Positions 41,829 through 51,602 are shown, numbered from the stretch's first letter. The stretch is DNA of 64,000 nt from Massilia sp. CFBP 13721 (GCF_014842025.1 NZ_JACYUY010000019.1:54545-118544), one strand, 5' to 3'. A program made the numbers and translations. Notes: generated from the letters alone by a model not told the origin.

Positions 41829-43454
41829 GTGGAATCGGCTGGAGAATACGACTACATCATCGTTGGCGCCGGCACCGCGGGCTGCGTTCTTGCCAACCGC
41901 CTGACGCACAACAAGCACGTCAACGTCCTGCTGATCGAAGCCGGCGCGCGCGACGATTACCTGTGGATCCACATTCCCGTCGGCTACCTGCATTGCATCG
42001 GCAATCCGCGCACCGACTGGCTGTTCAATACGGAACCCGATCCCGGCCTTGGCGGGCGCGCCCTGATTTATCCTCGCGGTAAAGTGCTGGGCGGCAGTTC
42101 GTCGATCAATGGCATGATCTACATGCGCGGCCAGAAGCAGGATTATGCGCGCTGGGCCGAAGCGTGCGGCGACGATTCCTGGCGCTGGGAGCAAGTGCTG
42201 CCGTTGTTCAAAAAAAGCGAAGACCACTACCTGGGCGCCAGCGAGGTACACGGCGCGGGCGGCGAATGGCGCGTCGAAAAGCAGAGACTGTCCTGGAAAA
42301 TCCTGGATGCCTTCCGCGACGCCGCCGCCGAAGTCGGTATCGCCAAGGTCGACGATTTCAATACCGGCGACAATGCCGGTTCCTCGTATTTCGAAGTCAA
42401 CCAGCGCCGCGGCATCCGCCTGAACACGGCGAAGGCATTCCTGAAACCGGCGGCGCAGCGGCCGAATCTCACCATCATGACCGGCTGCCACGTCGAACGC
42501 CTGCTGCTGGAAACGACGGACTCCGGCACCGCTTGCTGCGGCGTGCAGTTTACCGGCGGCGGCCGCGCCTTCAGTGCCACCGCCCAGCGCGAAACTTTAT
42601 TGGCTGCCGGGTCGATCGGCTCTCCCCACATCCTGCAACTGTCGGGCATCGGCGATGCGGGCCACCTGCACCGCCACGGCGTCGCGCCGCTGGTCGACCT
42701 GCCCGGCGTCGGCGACAACCTGCAGGATCACCTGCAACTGCGCATGGTCTATAAAGTGCAGGGCGTCAAAACCCTGAACACGAGTGCGGCGAGCTGGTTC
42801 GGCAAGTTCAAGATCGGGCTCGAGTATGCGTTGACGCGCAGCGGGCCGATGTCGATGGCGCCGTCGCAGCTGGGCGCGTTTGCCCATTCCAGTCCGCAGC
42901 AGGCGACACCGGACCTGCAATACCACGTGCAACCCTTGTCTCTGGAAAAATTTGGCGACCCATTGCACGGTTTCCCTGCGTTCACCGCCAGCGTCTGCAA
43001 CCTGCGCCCGACCGCGCGTGGGCATGTACGCCTGGCAACGCACGACAGTTATGCGCCCCCGAAAATCACGCCGAACTACCTCAGTACCGCGGAGGACCGC
43101 CGTACCGCGGCGGCGGCGCTGGCATTGACGCGGCGGATCGTCGCCGCACCTGCGCTGGCGCGCTATCAGCCGCAGGAATTCAAGCCGGGCCCGCTGTATA
43201 ACACCGAAGAAGAACTGGCGACAGCCGCCGGCCAGATCGGCACCACGATTTTTCATCCGGTCGGCACCTGCAAGATGGGCAAATCGGACGATCCGCTCGC
43301 CGTGGTCGACAGTCAATTGCGCGTGCGCGGAGTAGGGCGGCTGCGTGTGGTTGATGCCTCGATCATGCCGTTTATTACTTCCGGCAATACGAATTCGCCC
43401 ACGCTGATGATTGCCGAAAAAGCGGCGGCGCTGATTGCCGCCACGGCAAACTAA
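41829..43454 (+). CDS. GMC family FAD oxidoreductase (choline dehydrogenase-like)
   Basis: 541 residues. I chose GTG at 41829 because GAGGAG ends five bases before it; GTG at 41823 would touch the ribosome site. YIIVGAGTAGCVLANRL is the FAD dinucleotide fold, and PRGKVLGGSSSINGMIYMRG and LLAAGSIGSPHILQLSGIGD are the two GMC signatures. The C-terminal domain has FHPVGTCKMG with the active-site histidine and a final MPFITSGNTNSPTLMIAEKAA. It oxidises an alcohol to an aldehyde; the substrate is not evident. It is probably co-transcribed with the nitronate monooxygenase. Confidence 0.93.
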   Translation: MESAGEYDYIIVGAGTAGCVLANRLTHNKHVNVLLIEAGARDDYLWIHIPVGYLHCIGNPRTDWLFNTEPDPGLGGRALIYPRGKVLGGSSSINGMIYMRGQKQDYARWAEACGDDSWRWEQVLPLFKKSEDHYLGASEVHGAGGEWRVEKQRLSWKILDAFRDAAAEVGIAKVDDFNTGDNAGSSYFEVNQRRGIRLNTAKAFLKPAAQRPNLTIMTGCHVERLLLETTDSGTACCGVQFTGGGRAFSATAQRETLLAAGSIGSPHILQLSGIGDAGHLHRHGVAPLVDLPGVGDNLQDHLQLRMVYKVQGVKTLNTSAASWFGKFKIGLEYALTRSGPMSMAPSQLGAFAHSSPQQATPDLQYHVQPLSLEKFGDPLHGFPAFTASVCNLRPTARGHVRLATHDSYAPPKITPNYLSTAEDRRTAAAALALTRRIVAAPALARYQPQEFKPGPLYNTEEELATAAGQIGTTIFHPVGTCKMGKSDDPLAVVDSQLRVRGVGRLRVVDASIMPFITSGNTNSPTLMIAEKAAALIAATAN

Positions 43455-43475
43455 ACTAATACTGCCTGTGTAAAC

Positions 43476-43513
43476 GTGCACAATCGGTCTGCGCCAGCGG
43501 CCCCGTTGTGCAC
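43476..43513. promoter_or_regulatory. Inverted repeat between the GMC gene and the Liv operon
   Basis: GTGCACAA (43476-43483) and TTGTGCAC (43506-43513) form a perfect 8+8 dyad around 22 bp. The word TGTGTAAAC occurs on both sides (43467 and 43547). It is either a weak terminator for the GMC gene or an operator for the transporter operon. Confidence 0.35.
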
Positions 43514-43610
43514 GGCTGCACAGAAAGACGTTGTATTGTGTAAACAACCGATCTGTGACATATTTGCCAAGTAGTCCCGCGGCAGATTGTATTCACGCAC
43601 TGGAGACACA

Positions 43611-44380
<770 letters not shown>

Positions 44381-44384
<4 letters not shown>

Positions 44385-45118
44385 GCGGGCCACGGACGGC
44401 CGGGCTACAAAACGCGGCGGCACTGGAAATCCGCGATCTGCAAGCCTGGTACGGCGAATCGCACATCCTGCACGGCATCAGCCTGGCGGTCGCCCCCGGC
44501 GAAGTCGTGACCTTGCTCGGCCGGAATGGCGCCGGCCGCACCACCACGCTGCGCGCCATCATGGGGCTGACCGGACGCCGTACCGGTTCGATCCGCATCA
44601 ACGGCGTCGAGGCGATCGGCTTGCCGACCCACCGTATCGCCCACCTCGGCGTCGGCTATTGCCCGGAAGAGCGCGGGATTTTTTCGTCGCTGTCGACCGA
44701 AGAAAACCTGCTGTTGCCGCCGGCTTTAAAGGAGGGCGGGACGGCGATGTCGATCGACGACATCTACGAGATGTTCCCGAATTTGAAAGAGCGGCGCCAT
44801 AGCCAGGGCACGCGCCTGTCGGGCGGCGAGCAGCAGATGCTGGCGGTGGCGCGCATCCTGCGCACCGGTGCGCGCCTGCTGCTGCTCGATGAAATTTCCG
44901 AGGGGCTGGCCCCGGTCATCGTGCAAGGCCTGGCGCGCATGATCACCATGCTCAAAGCCAAGGGCTACACCATCGTCATGGTCGAGCAGAATTTCCGGTT
45001 TGCCGCGCCGCTGGCCGACCGTTTTCATGTCGTCGAGCACGGGCAAATCGTCGAAACCATCGAGGCGCACGATCTCGAGGCGAGGATGCCGGTCCTGACC
45101 GAACTGCTCGGCGTTTAG
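44381..45118 (+). CDS. livF: ABC transporter ATPase (LivF-like) with Arg in Walker A
   Basis: 245 residues, overlapping the livG stop by 4 bp. The Walker A loop reads GRNGAGRTT: position 53, normally the ATP-phosphate-binding lysine, is Arg (codon CGC at 44537-44539). Everything else is normal: RIAHLGVGYCPEERGIFSSL, RLSGGEQQMLAVARIL, LLLLDEISEGLAP (Walker B) and VEQNFRFA. The partner ATPase LivG has a normal lysine, so the dimer would have one altered site. Confidence 0.92.
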
Positions 45119-45155
45119 TAAGCCCATCACCAATCACAACAACGGAGACACCACA

Positions 45156-46373
45156 ATGAAACGTACCGCCCTTGCCCTCGCCGCCAGCGCCGCCGCATTT
45201 GCTACACTGGCCGGTTTCATGGCGCCCGCCCAGGCCCAGATCAGCGACGACACGATTAAAATTGGCCTCATCACGGACCTGTCCGGCGTCTATTCCGACG
45301 TCGACGGCAACGGCGGCGCCGAAGCCGTGCGCATGGCGATTGCCGACCTCGGCGGCGCCATCAACGGCAAGAAGGTCCAGTTCATGGTCGCCGACCACCA
45401 GAACAAACCGGACATCGCCGCCTCCAAGGCACGCGAATGGTTCGACCAGCAAGGCGTCGACATGCTGATCGGCGGCACCAATTCCGGCGCCAGCCTGGCC
45501 ATGGCCAAGGTCGCGGCTGAGAAAAAGAAAGTGTTTATTGCGATCGGCGCCGGCACCGCCCAGCTGACCAACGAACAGTGTTCCCCCTACACCGTGCACT
45601 ACGCCTACGACACCGTGGCGCTGGCGCGCGGCACCGGTTCGGCAGTCGTCAAACAGGGCGGCAAGAGCTGGTATTTCATGACCGCCGACTATGCCTTCGG
45701 CCAGTCGCTGGAAAAGGACACCACCGAGGTATTGAAGGCCAACGGTGGCCAGGTGCTGGGCAGCGTCAAGCACCCGCTGTCGGCGTCGGACTTTTCATCG
45801 TTCCTGCTGCAGGCGCAATCGTCCAAGGCGCAGGTGCTGGGTCTCGCCAATGCCGGCGGCGACACGATCAACTCGATCAAGGCGGCCAAGGAATTCGGGC
45901 TGACCAAGAACATGAAGATCGCCGGCTTGCTGGTGTTTATTAACGATGTCCACACGCTGGGCTTGAATGCGACCCAGGGCATGTATCTGACCGACGGCTG
46001 GTACTGGGATATGAACGCCGACACCCGCGCCTGGTCGAAGCGATATTTCGCCAAGATGAAGAAAGAGCCGTCGATGCTGCAGGCGGCCGATTATTCGGCG
46101 ACGACCAATTACCTGAACGCGGTGAAAGCGATCGGTACCGACGATGCGACCAAGGTAATGGCCAAGCTGCGCGCGACCAAGATCAACGACATGTTCGCCA
46201 AGAACGGCGAGATCCGTCCGGATGGCCGCATGGTGCACGACATGTACCTGATGCAAGTGAAAGCGCCGAACGAATCGAAGTACCCATGGGATTACTACAA
46301 GCTGGTCGCCACCATCCCGGGTGCGCAGGCGTATACGACCAAGGCCGAGACCAAGTGTGCGGCGTGGAAGTGA
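45156..46373 (+). CDS. ABC transporter substrate-binding protein (Leu/Ile/Val or amide type)
   Basis: 405 residues. The signal peptide is MKRTALALAASAAAFATLAG followed by FMAPAQA (cleavage about 27), then ISDDTIKIGLITDLSGVYSDVDGNGG, the type-1 periplasmic-binding opening. GGTNSGASLAMAKVAAEKKKVFI and YDTVALARGTGSAVVKQGGKSWYF are typical of the HAAT family. GGAG precedes the start. The unusual position, after the ATPases and before the permeases, is followed by a 249-bp gap with a large palindromic element. That could uncouple its expression from the permeases. Confidence 0.93.
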   Translation: MKRTALALAASAAAFATLAGFMAPAQAQISDDTIKIGLITDLSGVYSDVDGNGGAEAVRMAIADLGGAINGKKVQFMVADHQNKPDIAASKAREWFDQQGVDMLIGGTNSGASLAMAKVAAEKKKVFIAIGAGTAQLTNEQCSPYTVHYAYDTVALARGTGSAVVKQGGKSWYFMTADYAFGQSLEKDTTEVLKANGGQVLGSVKHPLSASDFSSFLLQAQSSKAQVLGLANAGGDTINSIKAAKEFGLTKNMKIAGLLVFINDVHTLGLNATQGMYLTDGWYWDMNADTRAWSKRYFAKMKKEPSMLQAADYSATTNYLNAVKAIGTDDATKVMAKLRATKINDMFAKNGEIRPDGRMVHDMYLMQVKAPNESKYPWDYYKLVATIPGAQAYTTKAETKCAAWK

Positions 46374-46413
46374 TTTGAATGGTTTCGCGCCTGCGGTTAT
46401 GCAGGCGTGCGTT

Positions 46414-46513
46414 GAACGCGTGGGCGGGGAACCCGCCCACCTTACGTCCCTCCGAATAAAGCAAACATTCCGCGAGCCAACGTAAGGTGGGCGGGTCTCC
46501 CGCCCACGCGTTC
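46414..46513. repeat. GTAAGGTGGGC composite element inside the Liv operon
   Basis: GAACGCGTGGGCGGGGAACC...CACCTTACGT (46414-46447) and its inverse ACGTAAGGTGGGCGGGTCTC...CACGCGTTC (46480-46513) flank 32 bp. A separate small hairpin CGCCTGC-GGTTAT-GCAGGCG stands at 46388-46407, just after the binding-protein stop. Confidence 0.78.
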
Positions 46514-46622
46514 AATCAGTGTTCGCAGGCCTGACTTCTAGGTCTTGTTAGTCCAACCTTTGGCCGGTCCGACCGCCCGGCTGGCCGCCATCCCGCTATC
46601 CTGACTTTTGCTTTGGGTACCT

Positions 46623-47507
46623 ATGGAAATTTTCGGCGTCCCCCTCCAAGCCATGATGAGCCAGCTGCTGCTGGGCTTAGTGAATGGTTCCTTCTACGCG
46701 ATGCTCTCGCTCGGCCTGGCCGTCATTTTCGGTCTGCTGAACGTCATCAATTTCTCGCACGGTGCGCTGTACATGATGGGGGCGTTCATCGCCTACATCG
46801 GCGTCACCTCATATGGCTTGAACTACTGGATGATGCTGGTGCTGGCGCCCTTGGTGGTCGGCGCCTTCGGCATTGCCGTCGAAAAGACGATGTTGCGCTG
46901 GCTGTATAAACTCGACCATCTGTATGGCCTGCTGCTGACCTTCGGCATCACGCTGTTATTGGAAGGCGTGTTCCGCTCCTTCTTCGGCGTCTCCGGCCAG
47001 ACCCTGGACGTGCCGGAAGCGCTGACCGGCGCCACCGACCTCGGCTTCATGATGCTGCCGAATTACCGCGCCTGGGTGGTGGTCGCCTCCCTGGTCGTCT
47101 GCCTCGGCACCTGGTTCGTGATCGAAAAAACGAGACTCGGCGCCTACCTGCGCGCCGGTACCGAAAACCCGAAACTGGTCGAAGCCTTCGGTATCAACGT
47201 GCCGCGCATGGTGACACTCACCTACGGTTTCGGCGTAGCGCTGGCTGGCCTGGCCGGGGTGCTGGCGGCGCCGGTGATCAACGTTACGCCGCTGATGGGC
47301 TCGAACCTGATCATCGTCGTCTTCGCCGTGGTCGTGATTGGCGGCATGGGCTCGATCCTCGGGTCGATCATCACCGGCCTGCTGCTGGGCGTGATCGAGG
47401 GGCTGACACGCGTCTTCTATCCGGAAGGGTCCGAGGTCGTCGTGTTCGTGGTCATGGTCATCGTGCTGCTGCTGCGCCCGGCTGGTCTGTTCGGTAAGGA
47501 GAAATAA
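46623..47507 (+). CDS. livH: ABC transporter permease (LivH-like)
   Basis: 294 residues from the ATG at 46623; an upstream in-frame start adds MLWVP without support. Multiple hydrophobic segments (about eight), with GLVNGSFYAMLSLGLAVIFGLLNVINFSHGA at the N-terminus and GMGSILGSIITGLLLGVIEG near the C-terminus, are the LivH hallmarks. AGTENPKLVEAFGINVPRM is the cytoplasmic EAA-like loop that contacts the ATPases. No strong ribosome site is seen. livM starts 3 bp after the stop. Confidence 0.93.
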   Translation: MEIFGVPLQAMMSQLLLGLVNGSFYAMLSLGLAVIFGLLNVINFSHGALYMMGAFIAYIGVTSYGLNYWMMLVLAPLVVGAFGIAVEKTMLRWLYKLDHLYGLLLTFGITLLLEGVFRSFFGVSGQTLDVPEALTGATDLGFMMLPNYRAWVVVASLVVCLGTWFVIEKTRLGAYLRAGTENPKLVEAFGINVPRMVTLTYGFGVALAGLAGVLAAPVINVTPLMGSNLIIVVFAVVVIGGMGSILGSIITGLLLGVIEGLTRVFYPEGSEVVVFVVMVIVLLLRPAGLFGKEK

Positions 47508-47510
47508 GCG

Positions 47511-48530
47511 ATGAACAAGAAAGTTTTATATACGCTGGCATTCATCGTCGCCCTGGCCGCGCCTTATTTTGGCTATCCGGTCTTCCTGATGAAGCTGCTC
47601 TGCTTCGCGCTGTTCGCCTGCGCCTTCAATTTGCTGATCGGTTTTACCGGACTGCTGTCGTTCGGCCACGCCGCCTTTTTCGGCAGCGCCGGCTACGTCA
47701 CCGGCTACCTGCTGACCACGGTCGGCTTGCCGACCGAGCTCGGCATCCTGGCCGGTGTCGGCGCCAGCGCCGTGCTGGGACTGGTCATCGGTTCGCTCGC
47801 CATCCGCCGCCAGGGCATTTACTTTTCGATGATCACGCTGGCGCTGGCGCAGATGGTGTATTTCGCCGCGCTGCGCAGCCCGTTTACGCACGGCGAAGAC
47901 GGCTTGCAGGGTGTTCCACGTGGAACACTGTTTGGCGTGATCGACCTGGGCAATGACTTGACGCTGTACTACGTCGTGCTCGCCATTGTCGTGGCCGGCT
48001 TCGCGCTGATCGTGCGCACCGTGCACTCGCCCTTCGGGCAAGTGCTAAAGGCGATCAAGGAAAACGAACCGCGCGCGATCTCGCTCGGGTATGACGCCGA
48101 CAAATACAAGCTGCTGGCGTTCGTACTGTCCGCCGCCCTGACCGGCCTGGCCGGGTCCACCAAGACCCTGGTGCTCGGCTTCGAAACCCTGACCGATGTC
48201 CACTGGACCATGTCGGGCCTGGTGGTGCTGATGACCCTGGTCGGCGGCATGGGGACAATGGCCGGGCCGATCATCGGCGCCTTCATCATCGTGGCGCTGG
48301 AAAACAAGCTGGGCGAGGTCGGCAACTTCCTGGCCGAGGGCACCGGGATTGGGTGGTTCTCGAGCCTGGGCGAGTCGGTCGGCATGGTCACCGGCCTGAT
48401 CTTCATCGTCTGCGTGCTGCTGTTCCGCCGCGGTATCGTCGGAGAAATTGGCGCCTTGTTCGAACGCATGGGGCGCAAGAAGCCGGCGCCGGCGGCGCGC
48501 GCCGCCACGGCGGAACGGGAAACGGCATGA
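47511..48530 (+). CDS. livM: ABC transporter permease (LivM-like)
   Basis: 339 residues, starting 3 bp after livH with GGAG just upstream. About nine hydrophobic segments; CAFNLLIGFTGLLSFGHAAFFG, RRQGIYFSMITLALAQM and KAIKENEPRAISLGYDADKYKLLAF are the conserved LivM elements. The last is the coupling loop. Inside the gene, at 47912-47927, the coding sequence for GVPRGT contains a full parS site. The C-terminal tail is Ala- and Lys-rich. The stop overlaps the hydrolase start (ATGA). Confidence 0.93.
   Translation: MNKKVLYTLAFIVALAAPYFGYPVFLMKLLCFALFACAFNLLIGFTGLLSFGHAAFFGSAGYVTGYLLTTVGLPTELGILAGVGASAVLGLVIGSLAIRRQGIYFSMITLALAQMVYFAALRSPFTHGEDGLQGVPRGTLFGVIDLGNDLTLYYVVLAIVVAGFALIVRTVHSPFGQVLKAIKENEPRAISLGYDADKYKLLAFVLSAALTGLAGSTKTLVLGFETLTDVHWTMSGLVVLMTLVGGMGTMAGPIIGAFIIVALENKLGEVGNFLAEGTGIGWFSSLGESVGMVTGLIFIVCVLLFRRGIVGEIGALFERMGRKKPAPAARAATAERETA
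47912..47927. promoter_or_regulatory. parS: parS site inside livM
   Basis: TGTTCCACGTGGAACA, a perfect 16-bp palindrome and a match to the ParB-binding consensus TGTTNCACGTGNAACA. It is in coding sequence, 3.7 kb from the three-site cluster. Confidence 0.85.
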
Positions 48531-49384
48531 GGCAGGAATCGCTGCAGCTGATGGTAAATGGCTTGCGCCTGCACGTGCAAAGCGTGGGGCAGGGACCGGC
48601 GGTGGTGCTGCTGCACGGTTTTCCTGACACCCACGTTGTCTGGCGCAAGCAGGTCGCACCGCTGGTGGCAGCCGGTTACCGGGTGCTGGCGCCCGACCTG
48701 CGCGGCTATGGCGGCAGCGACGCGCCGCTGGCGATCGATGCGTACCGCCTGAAGCACGTGTGCGCCGACGTGCTCGCCATGCTCGACGCGCTCGCCATTC
48801 CGCGTGCGCGCATCGTCGGCCACGACTGGGGCGCGGTGGTCGGCTGGCTGCTGTGCATGCGCGCGCCGGAGCGTATCGAACAATTCGCGGCGCTGTCGGT
48901 TGGCCACCCCGCAGCGTTCGCCCGCGCCGGCATCCTGCAAGCCCTTCGCTCGAGCTACATGATGTGGTTCCTGGTACCGGGGCTGGCGGAACGCTCGCTG
49001 ATGGCCGGCGATTTTTATCTGATGAGCCGGTTCACCAAAGACCGTGCCCAAGTGGGGCACTGGAAGCGCAGTTTTCGGGATGCGTCACGGATGACGGCGG
49101 CATTGAATTATTACCGGGCCAACGTGCCGCGCGGGCTTGGACTGCTTAGCCAGGATGAACCGGTGCAAGTGCCGGTGATGGGCGTCTGGAGCAGCAACGA
49201 CCCGGCGCTGGGCGAAACGCAGATGCGCGCGTCGGCGCGCTATGTGGCCGGCGGTTTCAGGTACGAACGTATCGACGGCGCCGACCACTGGTTGCAAGTC
49301 ACGGCGCCCGACCAGGTCAACGCCCTATTACTCGATTTCTTTGCAGGGGCGCCGCAGTCCGCCGCGCCTGCATCCCCGCTCTGA
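48527..49384 (+). CDS. Alpha/beta hydrolase (epoxide hydrolase-like)
   Basis: 285 residues from the ATG at 48527, overlapping the livM stop. VVLLHGFPDTHVVW holds the oxyanion HGFP motif, VLAPDLRGYGGSD follows, and the nucleophile is the Asp of VGHDWGAVVGW, as in epoxide hydrolases and haloalkane dehalogenases. The catalytic His is in DGADHWLQVTAP. It has a cap region around 130-200. Translational coupling with livM hints that it processes the imported compound or a related one; that is inference. Confidence 0.9.
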   Translation: MRQESLQLMVNGLRLHVQSVGQGPAVVLLHGFPDTHVVWRKQVAPLVAAGYRVLAPDLRGYGGSDAPLAIDAYRLKHVCADVLAMLDALAIPRARIVGHDWGAVVGWLLCMRAPERIEQFAALSVGHPAAFARAGILQALRSSYMMWFLVPGLAERSLMAGDFYLMSRFTKDRAQVGHWKRSFRDASRMTAALNYYRANVPRGLGLLSQDEPVQVPVMGVWSSNDPALGETQMRASARYVAGGFRYERIDGADHWLQVTAPDQVNALLLDFFAGAPQSAAPASPL

Positions 49385-49385
49385 A

Positions 49386-50549
49386 TTACAAAGCCGCGGC
49401 GTAGATCGCGCGTGCATCGGCACGCGTAAGTTCGCGCGGATTGTTCCCCAGCAGGCGCGTCTGCAGCATGGCGTCCTCCGCCAGCCGGTCGAGGTCTGCT
49501 TCAGCGATACCCATTTCCTGCAGCCGCGTCTGGATCCCGGTGCGTCGGGCGATGTCTTGCATCGCCCCGATCAACGCTTCGGTGCGCTGTTCCGCGCTAC
49601 CGCTGCAGCCCGGCACCACGATGTCGGCCAGTTCCGCATACAGCGGCGCCGCATGTGAGGCGTTGAAACGCAACACGTGCGGCAAGACCAGCGAATTCGA
49701 CAGCCCGTGCGGCACGTGAAAAATGCCGCCGATCGGGTAGGCGAGGGCGTGCACGGCGGCGACCGGTGCATTCGAAAACGCCTGGCCGGCGAGGCAGGCG
49801 CCGAGCAGCATGGTCTGCCGCGCTTCCAGGTTGGCGCCATCCTCGACCGCCACCAGCAGGTTGCGCGACAGCAGGCGCAGCGCTTCGCGCGCCAGATTGT
49901 CCGACAGCGGGTTCTTTTTGTGCTTGCTGGTATAGGCCTCGATCGCATGCACCATCGCATCGATGCCGGTGGCGGCGGTGACCAGCGGCGGCAAGCCCAG
50001 TGTCAGGGTCGCATCGAGCAGGGCCAGGTCCGCATACAGCTGCGGTGCGACCACGCCCATCTTGGTCGTCTCTCCGGTGGTGACGATGGCGATGTTCGTG
50101 ACTTCGGAACCGGTGCCCGCGGTGGTCGGCACTTGCACCAGCGGCAGGCGACTACCGGCGACATTGCCGATGCCATAGATCTGGGGCAGCGTCTGGCTGC
50201 TGTTGGCCAGTACCGCCACCAGCTTGGCGACGTCCATCGAACTGCCGCCGCCAAAGCCGATGACGAGGTCCGCTTCCATGGCGCGGGCGGCGCCGACCGC
50301 ACTGTCGACGATGTATTCGGGCGGGTCGGCCACGACATCCGAAAACACGTTCACCGTAAAACCCTGTTGCGCCAGGCTGGCGCGTGCCGGTTCGAGCAAT
50401 CCGGTGCGCAGGAAGCCGGCGTCGGTCACGAGCAGCACGCGGCGGGTTCCCGTAAACCGTTCGGCGACGATCTGGCCGAGGCGGGCGGCGGCGCCTGGTT
50501 CTGAAACGATGCTGGCAACGGTGTTGAAGGCAAAGGCGCTGATGGTCAT
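49386..50549 (-). CDS. Iron-containing alcohol dehydrogenase
   Basis: 387 residues. GFGGGSSMDVAKLVAVL is the NAD-binding GGGSxxD motif, TTAGTGSEVTNIAI follows, and metal ligands are found in TGIDAMVHAIEAY (Asp, His) and HALAYPIGGIFHVPHGLSN (two His). It is a type III alcohol dehydrogenase, with possible substrates including 1,3-propanediol, butanol or maleylacetate-like compounds. It is the only leftward gene between the proposed origin and the end of the window, and lies convergent to the hydrolase with 1 bp between the stops. Confidence 0.93.
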   Translation of the reverse strand: MTISAFAFNTVASIVSEPGAAARLGQIVAERFTGTRRVLLVTDAGFLRTGLLEPARASLAQQGFTVNVFSDVVADPPEYIVDSAVGAARAMEADLVIGFGGGSSMDVAKLVAVLANSSQTLPQIYGIGNVAGSRLPLVQVPTTAGTGSEVTNIAIVTTGETTKMGVVAPQLYADLALLDATLTLGLPPLVTAATGIDAMVHAIEAYTSKHKKNPLSDNLAREALRLLSRNLLVAVEDGANLEARQTMLLGACLAGQAFSNAPVAAVHALAYPIGGIFHVPHGLSNSLVLPHVLRFNASHAAPLYAELADIVVPGCSGSAEQRTEALIGAMQDIARRTGIQTRLQEMGIAEADLDRLAEDAMLQTRLLGNNPRELTRADARAIYAAAL

Positions 50550-50672
50550 CTTGAGTCGTCCCGAGTCGAGTGAACAATCAGCTTACACCAGAAAATGCGC
50601 AATGGACGGGCAGGGAATTGCTGCGTTACCGTACAATTTCGCCTCTTTGAATGGAAGCGAAAGCAGTGCATC

Positions 50673-51440
50673 ATGGATGTTGTTTGGCTCGGCGGCGCCG
50701 CCTTTTTGGCGGGTCTGGTGGACGCGGTGGTCGGGGGCGGTGGCTTGATCCAGGTACCGGCGATTTTCTCTTTCTTGCCGAAAGAGTTGCCGGCTACTTT
50801 GCTCGGGACGAATAAACTGGCCAGCATTTGCGGCACCGGCGCCGCGGCCGTGAATTATGCGCGCCGGGTGCGCGTCGCCTGGAGCGCAGCGGCGCCGGCG
50901 GCAGTCGCCGCTTTCGCACTTTCGTTTGTCGGCGCCTGGACCATAACGCGCGTGCCCGGCGATTTCGTGCGCAGCCTGCTTCCCTTTATCTTGCTGGCGG
51001 TGGCGTTCTACACCTTCCGCAAGAAAGACCTGGGTGCGACCCATGCGCCGCTGCACAGCGGTGCTGCAGAGCGCTGGTGGGCGGTGGGCATCGGCGCGGC
51101 GATCGGATTTTATGATGGCTTCTTCGGTCCCGGCACCGGCAGCTTTTTGATCTTCCTGTTCGTGCGCTTCTTCGGTTTCGATTTCCTCAGCGCGTCGGCG
51201 GCCGCCAAGATCGTGAACGTGGCCTGCAACCTGTCGGCGCTGCTGTGGTTCGGATACAGCGGCCACTTGCTGTGGCAACTTGGCTTGCTGATGGCCGTAT
51301 GCCAGGTCGGCGGCTCACTGGTCGGTACCCGCCTCGCCATCAAGCACGGCAGTGCCTTTGTCCGTAAACTGTTCCTGGTGGTGGTGTCGACCCTGATCGT
51401 CAAGACCGGGTTTGACGCGATCGTGCGGCTGGCGAGTTAG
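50673..51440 (+). CDS. TSUP/TauE-SafE family membrane permease
   Basis: 255 residues from the ATG at 50673. The opening VVWLGGAAFLAGLVDAVVGGGGLIQVPAIFSF is the typical TSUP N-terminus, and the second half repeats the pattern with IGFYDGFFGPGTGSFLIFLFVRFFGFDFLSASAAAKIVN. Seven to eight hydrophobic segments are visible. Family members export sulfite, sulfoacetate or other anions. It has no sulfur gene neighbours here, so the substrate is open. Confidence 0.9.
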   Translation: MDVVWLGGAAFLAGLVDAVVGGGGLIQVPAIFSFLPKELPATLLGTNKLASICGTGAAAVNYARRVRVAWSAAAPAAVAAFALSFVGAWTITRVPGDFVRSLLPFILLAVAFYTFRKKDLGATHAPLHSGAAERWWAVGIGAAIGFYDGFFGPGTGSFLIFLFVRFFGFDFLSASAAAKIVNVACNLSALLWFGYSGHLLWQLGLLMAVCQVGGSLVGTRLAIKHGSAFVRKLFLVVVSTLIVKTGFDAIVRLAS

Positions 51441-51595
51441 CGCCTATTCCAGTAGGCCGGGGGACGCGGCGAGCGATGCATGGCGAGCGCGGGCAAGGCG
51501 CGAGGAGGGCGCATGGCGGGCCATGCAACCGACGAGCAACGCAGCACCCGCTTGCCAGGCGCGCTCGCAGCGACTCTGGCGTACTGGGATAGGCT
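51441..51595. repeat. 155-bp element with 12-bp terminal inverted repeats
   Basis: CCTATTCCAGTA (51443-51454) and TACTGGGATAGG (51582-51593) are inverted copies with 11 of 12 matches. The interior is very GC-rich, with no frame, and has purine-rich GCGAGGAGGGCGCATGG-type text. It fills the space between the permease stop and the first parS. It looks like a non-autonomous repeat of MITE or REP type. Confidence 0.55.
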
Positions 51596-51602
51596 CTTAG
51601 AT

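Noticed and set aside
46388..46407. Small hairpin after the Liv binding-protein gene as an intrinsic terminator
   Set aside because: No T-run follows, so true termination is unlikely; it may only stabilise the message.
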